Source: DATGZH01 sp035297265 (GTDB taxonomy: Bacteria; Actinomycetota; Acidimicrobiia; Acidimicrobiales; RAAP-2). Taken from it: a stretch of 64,000 nt of DNA. The stretch is from assembly GCA_035297265.1 (NCBI GenBank), contig DATGZH010000019.1, forward strand, positions 62,001 to 126,000. Reading direction: 5' to 3'. A model generated the notes under the pieces. It worked only from the letters and a program-made list of their open reading frames with translations, was not told the DNA's origin and searched no databases. Positions 58,119 to 64,000 of this stretch are shown here, piece after piece; position 1 is the stretch's first letter; each line of letters starts with the position of its first letter. The translations under genes and the position numbers were made by a program.

Positions 58119-58133
58119 ATTATAGTGAATCAC
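58119..58133 (-). promoter_or_regulatory. Leaderless promoter and operator of the HTH gene
   Basis: On the minus strand a perfect TATAAT (58119-58124) is preceded immediately by the near-palindrome GTGATTCAC (58125-58133). With normal spacing transcription would begin at or next to the ATG at 58112. The -35 is weak (TGGACT at 19-bp spacing). The remaining gene-free stretch to 58394 shows nothing further I can support. Confidence 0.55.
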
Positions 58134-58394
58134 CGATAAAGCGAGTCCAGAAGGGTGGGGGAGGGCCTGTGTGCTTGGACCGGCCCTCGCTGGGCCGGCG
58201 AAGCAGCGGACAGCACGGGAGAGACACCCTGGTACCCAGGCTCGGAGTCGGAACAGGCCATGATCCCGGAGAACCGGTCGAACGAAGGCCGGTCTCCCCT
58301 GCTTGTGGGGCTGCGGCCGCGGTCCGGATCGCCATGCTGCGGGCGGGCCCAACGCCTCTGGCCGGGCCCTGAGCGCCGGGTTCATGCTGGGTGG

Positions 58395-59519
58395 ATGCTT
58401 GGGACGCTTCTCGACATCTTCCGGCTTCGCCAGTACTTCAACGTCATCACCCGCACTCGGGAGCTGGTCGAAGGTCTCCGCGAGGACGCAGGGCTGATCA
58501 CCGACGCCCGCCGAGCCCTTGTGCGGCTGCCCTTCGAGCGCCGAGATCCGCTCGAGCCGCACCCCTTCCCGGTGGCCGAACCCCTCGAGCTGCCCTCGCT
58601 CAGAGGCAAACGGCTGGCGCTCATGGCCACCGGCGGCAGTGGGGCCCTGGCGTCCGTCGTCGGGATGGCGCGCGCGCTCGAGGAAGCCGGCGTGTCTCCG
58701 GCGGTCCTGTCGCTTTGCTCGGGCTCGTCGATCTTCGGCTTCCCGGTGGCAGCCGGCGTGCCGGCCGAGAAGGTTGCCACGTTCTTGATCGGGTTGGAGC
58801 CCGAGGACTACGTCGACGTCGACTGGCCGCTGCTCGCGGGCATCGTGCCGAGGCTGGGGCGGGAATTCGCCGGCATCGTGAAAGGCGAGCGCATAGAGGC
58901 GACCTACCGGCGGCTCCTCGGTGACATGCGCCTCGGCGATCTGCCGATACCCGCTTACGCGCCTATCTGGAATATCGAGGAGAACCGCCTCGAGTACCTC
59001 GGCCCGCGCACGTACCCCGATCTCGAGGTGGCGCGTGCGGTACGCATGTCGGTCGCCCTAGCGCCCTTCATTGAGCCGGTCGAGCTGGGCGGGGGCTATT
59101 GGTGTGACGGAGGGATCGTCGACATCTTCCCTGTGCGTCCCGTGCTCGACATCGAGGAGCTCTGTGACGTTGCATTGGCGGTCAACGGCTTCTACCCCCC
59201 GGGCTTCGCCGGAGAGGACGCCACCGGCTGGCGGGCGCGACCCGCCTCCATCCTCTACGCCGCCAGTCAGGCCCGCACCTGCCAGCAGGTCGAGCTGGCG
59301 CGGGTCAACCTGGAGCGACTCGAGCAGAGCATGCAGGTACTGATGATCGAGCCCGTCCCTTTCGAGAAGGTGAGAGGAGCCGGCTTCTACCGGCAGTTCT
59401 TGAGCACGAGGGACTGGCCCGGGTTCATGCGAGCCGGTCGCCTCGAGAGTCGGCGGCTGCTGGTGGACGCCTTCGGCAAGTCGGCTGACCCACCAAGAGC
59501 AGCGTCGCGCGCATCCTGA
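58395..59519 (+). CDS. Patatin-like phospholipase family protein
   Basis: 374 residues. ATGGSGALASVVGMARALEE sits where the oxyanion loop is expected, the nucleophile elbow reads LCSGSSIFGF, and the Asp motif is WCDGGIVDIFPV. The usual GxSxG appears as GSSIF, lacking the second Gly, and the first glycine loop is also unusual. Activity is therefore plausible but not certain. Start ATG 58395 (LGTLLDIFRLRQYF); earlier in-frame starts reach 58155 and add low-quality sequence. Confidence 0.75.
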   Translation: MLGTLLDIFRLRQYFNVITRTRELVEGLREDAGLITDARRALVRLPFERRDPLEPHPFPVAEPLELPSLRGKRLALMATGGSGALASVVGMARALEEAGVSPAVLSLCSGSSIFGFPVAAGVPAEKVATFLIGLEPEDYVDVDWPLLAGIVPRLGREFAGIVKGERIEATYRRLLGDMRLGDLPIPAYAPIWNIEENRLEYLGPRTYPDLEVARAVRMSVALAPFIEPVELGGGYWCDGGIVDIFPVRPVLDIEELCDVALAVNGFYPPGFAGEDATGWRARPASILYAASQARTCQQVELARVNLERLEQSMQVLMIEPVPFEKVRGAGFYRQFLSTRDWPGFMRAGRLESRRLLVDAFGKSADPPRAASRAS

Positions 59520-59861
59520 GTTCTGAGGGAGCGACGCTCTACCAGATCTCGATGCTGGCCAATGACGATTCCACGGTGATCGCCTCGCCGTCAGCCGCCG
59601 TCGACATCACTACCACCGAGCTGACACCGCTGAGCGCTCCTGCCAAGGGCCGAACGGTCCGAGGAGAACTGCGTCCGCGTTCACCGGCCCTGGCCACGCT
59701 CAAGCTCCAGTCGAAAGGCGACGTGTCTGAGCTCGGCCGACCGAGGTCCCCCTTTTGGGCCCGGCGAGGCACCTCCCAGATCCTTCGCACTGTGCGCAGC
59801 GGTCAACCCTGCTCGGCCGGCGCGCCGTTCCCTTTGGCGCGCCGGCCGGGGCTGGCGGACA
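59520..59861. other. Gene-free stretch after the patatin-like gene
   Basis: No convincing gene. A 106-codon plus-strand frame (59552-59872) lacks family resemblance and runs into the hairpin and the facing gene. The only supported element is the hairpin at 59815-59847. Confidence 0.4.
59815..59847 (-). terminator. Perfect 12-bp hairpin after the small secreted-protein gene
   Basis: Arms GGCCGGCGCGCC and GGCGCGCCGGCC with loop GTTCCCTTT, 14 bp beyond the stop of the minus-strand gene. It is also suitably placed for transcripts from the patatin-like gene. No U tract. Confidence 0.6.
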
Positions 59862-60476
59862 TCAGACGTTGATGGAGCCTCCGATGATGTTGAAGTGCGT
59901 GGTCGTTCCCGGACACGCCGGCAATGGCAGGTTCGTGGGCAGCTTGGTCAGGTTCGGCAGTAGCGGGACGGCGAACGACCCGGTCTTCGTCGCCGTGCCC
60001 GGAGGGGCCATCAGCGTGATGACGGCCGGCGGGGCAGTGACCGTGCCGGTCTGGTTCATGTAGACGATCTTGGTGGGGGCGATGGCCCCGCCGGTGGTCG
60101 TCCATTTGATGGTCTCGGTGATGGTGCCGACGGTGTCACCGCCGAGGAAGTTTGCGCAGGCGCTGGCGTTCGGGCTCCCGGGCGGCGCGTTGTAGAAGCC
60201 CGAGCCCTTGATCGTCCCACCGGTCACGACCACACCTGGCGGCGTGGCCACGGCGCTGTCGCAGTTCCCCGCGAAGGTGCCATGGAAGGTGATCTTCATG
60301 CCCCCGGGACTCCCGACAGCCGACAGCCCGGGGTTAAGGGTGCCGGTGCCGTTGACGCCGCCACAGAACACTGTGCCGGTGGCCTTCGGATTCTTCGCTG
60401 ACGCCACCCCAACCCCCGTGGTGAGGACGAACACCATGGCGAGGCCGCTGGCAAGCAGGGCACGCTTCAGATTCAT
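59862..60476 (-). CDS. Small secreted protein, beta-rich
   Basis: 204 residues. Signal peptide ALLASGLAMVFVLTTGVGVASA ends at about residue 27. The mature part is rich in Gly/Thr/Pro with Cys in VFCGGVNGTG, GNCDSAV, SACANFLGG and LPACPGTTTH, suggesting two disulfides. Family not recognised. ATG at 60476 with GGAGGTATCCG upstream decides the start against a longer frame to 60596. Confidence 0.7.
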   Translation of the reverse strand: MNLKRALLASGLAMVFVLTTGVGVASAKNPKATGTVFCGGVNGTGTLNPGLSAVGSPGGMKITFHGTFAGNCDSAVATPPGVVVTGGTIKGSGFYNAPPGSPNASACANFLGGDTVGTITETIKWTTTGGAIAPTKIVYMNQTGTVTAPPAVITLMAPPGTATKTGSFAVPLLPNLTKLPTNLPLPACPGTTTHFNIIGGSINV

Positions 60477-60930
60477 CGGATACCTCCGTCTTCGGGACCC
60501 GGTCGCCCCGGGGCCAGCAGGTCCAGCCTCAGGCTCATTGCATACCGCGTCTGTGGCCCCATCACACAGGAGGCCGCAACCGGTCGAGGGCTGCAACTCA
60601 ACTCAGCCCGGAGGCGAACAAGAGCAGGCCCGTCGGGACTTCAGAGCGTTGCCAACCATTCGCATCCCAGAGAGCCGCCATCCCAGGCGTTCCTGGGTCA
60701 GCACCTCGACCCCATGGGGGCCCAAGAACCGGCGGAGGTCCCTGCGGGGACCGGCGCTCGGGCCGACGACTGACGGGGGGGCTCCAGGCACGGACGCTCC
60801 GGGCGGCGTGCTCGGCCGGGTGTTTCGTTCCGGTATTTGTTGTGAGGGACGGCCCGATGCGGTCGGATTGAGCTGCGGGTCACGGACCGAATGCCACTGA
60901 AGCTCGTCAGGATCCTCTCAGAATCCCGGC
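60477..60930. other. Gene-free stretch between secreted protein and cupin fragment
   Basis: 454 bp with no frame that resembles a protein family on either strand. It must hold the promoter of the secreted-protein gene, but no clear -35/-10 pair is visible. Confidence 0.4.
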
Positions 60931-61164
60931 ATGAGGATTGGGTATACGGTGCCGACTGAAGCCAACGACGGCACGCCACGGTACGCCGACCATGATGAGG
61001 TTTTCGAGGTCGGCGACGCCTTCTACATTCCGCCCGGCCATGTCCCGGTGAAGAACGAGCCCGGTACCGAGTTCCTATGGTTCAGTCCCAGCGAAGAACT
61101 GCGCGCCGCGGAGGCGGTCATGATCAAGAACATGCAGCCGGTGCAGGACGGCGCAACGCCCTAG
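60931..61164 (+). pseudogene. Truncated cupin-domain protein
   Basis: 77 residues: MRIGYTVPTEANDGTPRYAD, then EVFEVGDAFYIPPGHVPVKN and GTEFLWFSPSEEL. These are the second half of a single-cupin protein; the first strands, with the usual HxH metal motif, are absent and nothing upstream replaces them. Probably a remnant, although a short expressed protein cannot be excluded. Confidence 0.55.
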
Positions 61165-61259
61165 GCGACGCAGTCTCGAGTCAGCGCCATCGCCGTGCCG
61201 GCAATCTGGGACACCGGAGGACCCGAGCGCGAACCGCTTCAACCTGCAGAAACGTTGAC

Positions 61260-61268
61260 TTATCCACA
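61260..61268 (+). promoter_or_regulatory. Perfect DnaA box beside tRNA-Leu
   Basis: TTATCCACA, the exact E. coli-type consensus, 7 bp from the 3' end of the tRNA gene. The only perfect match noticed in the window. Could be chance or a DnaA-titrating or regulatory site. Confidence 0.45.
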
Positions 61269-61274
61269 ACGGGG

Positions 61275-61358
<84 letters not shown>

Positions 61359-61502
61359 GAGTGACCGAGCAAGGCTACTCCCCCCGCTGGCCGCCTCCGA
61401 AGGGCGCCGAAGGGCGGTCACCCGGGACGGGCCCTCTCACCTGGGAAGATCGGGGCATGCTGCCCGGAACGGAACCGGCGACCGGTAATCTTGGGCCCGA
61501 CC

Positions 61503-62159
61503 ATGGGACTCCAGCAGTTCGAGGAGAGGCTCGAGCGTCTGGTGGAGGGCACGTTGGCCAAACCCTTCCGTAGCAACCTCCAACCGGTCGAAATCGGCCG
61601 CCGCCTCACACGAGAAATGGACCTGAACCGCCGAGTGGCGGTCCATGGCCTCATCGCGCCCAATATCTTCCTCGTCAGCCTGGCTCCGCCGGACGTGGAC
61701 CGGTTCGCCGACTTCCTCGACGCCCTGGTCAAGGAGCTGGCCGACGCGGCCCGGGAGCACGCCCGGGCCGAGGGCTACTCCTTCGTCGGCCCCGTCGACG
61801 TCATCATCTTGGAGGGGAGCAGGCTCCGGGCCGGCCGCTTCACGGTGACCACCGAGTTCCGGGCGGCGGCCGACGGCGTCGGCGTGGCCGAGCTGGTGCT
61901 CCCCGACCGCTCCCGGGTGACGGTCGGGACCGATCCCCTGGTCATCGGGCGGCTCCCGGATTGCGGGGTGGTGCTGGCCGACCCCAACGTGAGCCGCCGG
62001 CACGCCGAGGTGCACCGGGTGGGCGACGACGTGGTCGTCACCGACCTGGGCTCCACCAACGGGACCCTCGTGAACGGGGTCCGGGTGAAGGAGCAGCACC
62101 TGGCGAGCGGCGACGTGATCATGGTCGGCTCGACCCCTCTCGCCTTCGAGATGACCTGA
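61503..62159 (+). CDS. fhaA: FHA-domain protein FhaA (DUF3662)
   Basis: 218 residues. An N-terminal DUF3662 domain (LQQFEERLERLVEGTLAKPF, then VEIGRRLTREMD) is joined to a C-terminal FHA domain with VIGRLPDCGVVL, VSRRHAEV and DLGSTNGTLVNG. The FHA domain binds phosphothreonine on PknB targets; in mycobacteria FhaA controls MurJ-linked wall synthesis. It is much shorter than the mycobacterial protein because the long linker is missing. ATG 61503 rather than 61491 gives the conserved GLQQFEE start. First of the fhaA-fhaB-pstP unit. Confidence 0.93.
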   Translation: MGLQQFEERLERLVEGTLAKPFRSNLQPVEIGRRLTREMDLNRRVAVHGLIAPNIFLVSLAPPDVDRFADFLDALVKELADAAREHARAEGYSFVGPVDVIILEGSRLRAGRFTVTTEFRAAADGVGVAELVLPDRSRVTVGTDPLVIGRLPDCGVVLADPNVSRRHAEVHRVGDDVVVTDLGSTNGTLVNGVRVKEQHLASGDVIMVGSTPLAFEMT

Positions 62160-62165
62160 TCGGCC

Positions 62166-62666
62166 GTGGCCGTGTGGCTCATCTCCAGCGCCAACTACAC
62201 GGGGCTCATCCGGCCGCTCCAGTGGCTGGTGGTCGTCCTCATCTTCCTCTTCTTCCTCCGCGTCATCCGCGCCGTCTGGGTCGAGGTCCGTCCGGCCGGC
62301 CCGCGACAGACCCGGGCCGAACGACGTCGTCTGCGCCAGGAGCTGAACGGCCAGGCCCCGAAGCGCACCCGCAAGGACCTCTGGCTCGAGGTGATGGAGC
62401 CGGCCGACTTCCAGGGTCAGCGGTTCGGTCTCGATGACGAGGTCACCGTCGGGCGCTCACCCGGGTGCGGCGTTCCCACGACCTACGACGTCTACAGCTC
62501 GACGCTGCATGCCCGACTGTTCCGTCACGGCGACCAGCTCTGGGTGGAGGACCTCGGCTCGACGAACGGCACGTTCGTGAACTCCGAGCGGATCAGCCAG
62601 GCTTCCCGCCTCTCCCGGGGTGACCTGCTCCAGATCGGGGCCACGGTCTTCGAGGTGACCCGGTGA
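62166..62666 (+). CDS. fhaB: FHA-domain membrane protein FhaB
   Basis: 166 residues. One N-terminal membrane helix (LQWLVVVLIFLFFLRVIRAV) is followed by a linker and a C-terminal FHA domain with VTVGRSPGCGVPT, SSTLHARLF and EDLGSTNGTFVNSE. FhaB (FipA-like) couples the Ser/Thr kinase pathway to division and growth in actinobacteria. GTG start 6 nt after fhaA; its stop overlaps the pstP start. Confidence 0.93.
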   Translation: MAVWLISSANYTGLIRPLQWLVVVLIFLFFLRVIRAVWVEVRPAGPRQTRAERRRLRQELNGQAPKRTRKDLWLEVMEPADFQGQRFGLDDEVTVGRSPGCGVPTTYDVYSSTLHARLFRHGDQLWVEDLGSTNGTFVNSERISQASRLSRGDLLQIGATVFEVTR

Positions 62667-64000
62667 CCGTCCTGCGCTCGGGTTCGGCCACCCACGTCGG
62701 CCGGGTCCGCAACACCAACCAGGACTGCGCCCTCGAGGCCGGGAACCTCTTCGCCGTGGCCGACGGGATGGGCGGTCACGCCGGTGGCGAGGTGGCCGCC
62801 CGGGTGGCCCTCGACAGCCTGCGGCTGGCCTTCGACCGCCAGCCCACGCTCGAGGGCCTCCGCCAGGCGGCGGCCGAGGCCAACGCCACGGTGTGGCAGG
62901 AGAGCCAGCTCAACCCGGACCTGCGCGGGATGGGCACCACCCTGACCGCGGCCGGCCTCGTGACCGGGGACGAGGGCCGCGACGTGGTCGGGCTCGTGAA
63001 CGTGGGCGACTCCCGGGCGTACGTCTACTCGGGGGGGCGCCTGACCCAGGTCACCTCGGACCACAGCCTGGCCCAGGAGAAGGTGCGCCACGGGCAGCTG
63101 ACCGAGGCCCAGGCGGCGGTGCACCCCCATCGCCACATCCTCACCCGGGCCCTCGGGGTGGCCCCGGGCGTCGACGTCGACCTGTGGGAGCTCCGGCTCC
63201 GCAGCGGGGACCGCCTCCTCATCTGCAGCGACGGTCTCACGAACGAGGTGGGCATCAACCAGATCACCGAGGTCCTCGACTCCGTCGTCGACCCGCACGA
63301 GGCGGCCGAGGTGCTCGTGCGCACGGCCAACGAGCACGGTGGGAGCGACAACATCACGGTGGTCGTCGTCGACGTGCTCGTCGGCGACCAGAGCGCCGCG
63401 GGCGGCGCCACGGTCGTGGCCCCGGTGGCCGGCTCGGTGTCGGGAGCGGCCCTCGTGGTCGCGGCCGACCCTTCGCCCTCGGCCATCGACCCCGGTGACG
63501 CCGAGCCCATGGGCCAGTCGCCCGGCGCCGGTACGACCGGCGGCGGCAGAGCGAGAGGCAGCCGCGGCAACGGCGCGGCCGCGCCGTCCGACGTCGCGGC
63601 GACCGGGGTAGTGGCCGCGACGTCCGCCGGACCCTTCGGCTTCGAGGACGAGACCGGTGTCGTGCCGAGCTACGGCGGTGCGGCGACCGACGACCTGTTC
63701 CTCGGCCCGGCTACCGGCGTGGCCGTCGCCGAGCGACCGGTCGAGGAGCTGACGCCGCCCCCGCCCCCGCTGCAAAAGGAGCGCAAGGAGACGCGCCGGG
63801 AGCGCCGCCGCCGGCTCGGCATCCCCCGCCGGGTCACGTTCCGGGTGATCGGCTTCCTCCTCCTCCTCCTCGCCGTGGTGGCCGCGGCCTACCTGCTCGT
63901 CCGCTGGTGGGCCACTGACGACTGGTACGTGACCGTCCAGCACAACGAGCTCGTCGTCTACCAGGGCCGGCCGGGAGGGATCCTCTGGTTCCACCCCAAG
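62663..64000 (+). CDS. pstP: PP2C-family Ser/Thr phosphatase PstP, 3' end outside window
   Basis: 446 codons visible, open at the right edge. The phosphatase domain has metal-binding Asp in VADGMGGHAGGEVAA, GMGTTLTAAGL, VGDSRAYVY, ICSDGLTNEV and GGSDNITVVVVDV (residues about 10-235). A Gly/Ala/Pro-rich linker and basic stretch (ERKETRRERRRRLGIPRR) precede one membrane helix (FRVIGFLLLLLAVVAAAYLLV). An extracytoplasmic part begins at the edge. It reverses PknA/PknB phosphorylation. GTG start overlapping the fhaB stop. rodA, pbpA, pknA and pknB are expected beyond 64000. Confidence 0.95.
   Translation, partial: MTVLRSGSATHVGRVRNTNQDCALEAGNLFAVADGMGGHAGGEVAARVALDSLRLAFDRQPTLEGLRQAAAEANATVWQESQLNPDLRGMGTTLTAAGLVTGDEGRDVVGLVNVGDSRAYVYSGGRLTQVTSDHSLAQEKVRHGQLTEAQAAVHPHRHILTRALGVAPGVDVDLWELRLRSGDRLLICSDGLTNEVGINQITEVLDSVVDPHEAAEVLVRTANEHGGSDNITVVVVDVLVGDQSAAGGATVVAPVAGSVSGAALVVAADPSPSAIDPGDAEPMGQSPGAGTTGGGRARGSRGNGAAAPSDVAATGVVAATSAGPFGFEDETGVVPSYGGAATDDLFLGPATGVAVAERPVEELTPPPPPLQKERKETRRERRRRLGIPRRVTFRVIGFLLLLLAVVAAAYLLVRWWATDDWYVTVQHNELVVYQGRPGGILWFHPK

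Noticed and set aside
59552..59872. 106-codon plus-strand frame as a gene
   Set aside because: No family resemblance, no binding site, and it runs through a strong hairpin into the 3' end of the opposite gene.
60208..60900. 230-codon plus-strand frame
   Set aside because: Antisense to the signal-peptide-bearing gene for its first part and without domain pattern afterwards.

Overview
The window is GC-rich throughout, uses GTG and TTG starts freely and is packed with GTGA/ATGA stop-start overlaps. It carries the chromosomal replication-origin neighbourhood of an actinobacterium. The order cca - DUF6049-like - murJ ... trxB - trxA - cwlM - parB - parA - rsmG - jag - yidC - yidD - rnpA - rpmH - dnaA - dnaN - recF - dciA - gyrB - gyrA, with tRNA-Leu - fhaA - fhaB - pstP further on, is the actinobacterial arrangement. 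The many 'GYW.VASDGG.FAFGDA' repeats in a secreted protein, a LAGLIDADG-like gene beside parA and overall divergence point to a deep lineage such as Acidimicrobiia. That placement is inference; no 16S rRNA gene is present.

Region by region: 9-9085 holds envelope and redox genes (CCA-adding enzyme, DUF6049-like protein, lipid II flippase MurJ, DegV, thioredoxin system, CwlM-like pseudo-amidase). 9086-24861 is the segregation/replication core: parAB on the minus strand, a cluster of parS-like repeats, a small LAGLIDADG-like gene, rsmG, jag/yidC/yidD/rnpA/rpmH reading away from dnaA, then dnaA to gyrA. DnaA-box-like sequences flank dnaA on both sides. 24875-33671 holds a RodZ-like protein and a two-component system followed directly by a secreted CxxxHGV-motif protein, an HlyD-type adaptor, a MacB-like ATPase and permease, and a DUF5666-like membrane protein. 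These look like one envelope sensing/efflux locus.

33763-64000 is more accessory: a DipZ-like protein, signal peptidase I, a CoA-transferase-like protein, a methyltransferase, a D-aminoacylase-like amidohydrolase, a small RelE-like pair, a TetR/MFS efflux pair with a readable promoter and operators, and an ECF sigma/YCII pair. An F420-type PPOX gene is split by a 924-bp insertion flanked by a 4-bp repeat. Next come an APH(6)-like kinase, a GH43-like secreted protein with 126-bp tandem repeats, several VOC and amidohydrolase genes, an SDR, an HTH plus nucleotidyltransferase module, a patatin-like protein, a small secreted protein, a cupin fragment, and finally tRNA-Leu(CAG), fhaA, fhaB and the start of pstP, which runs off the right edge.

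The signals most worth following are the 27-bp parS-like imperfect palindromes next to parA, one of which contains the start codon of the LAGLIDADG-like gene; the transposase-less insertion in the PPOX gene; the leaderless HTH/nucleotidyltransferase module; the 12-codon upstream reading frame whose stop overlaps the dnaN start; and the CwlM homologue with no standard start codon and no visible zinc ligands.
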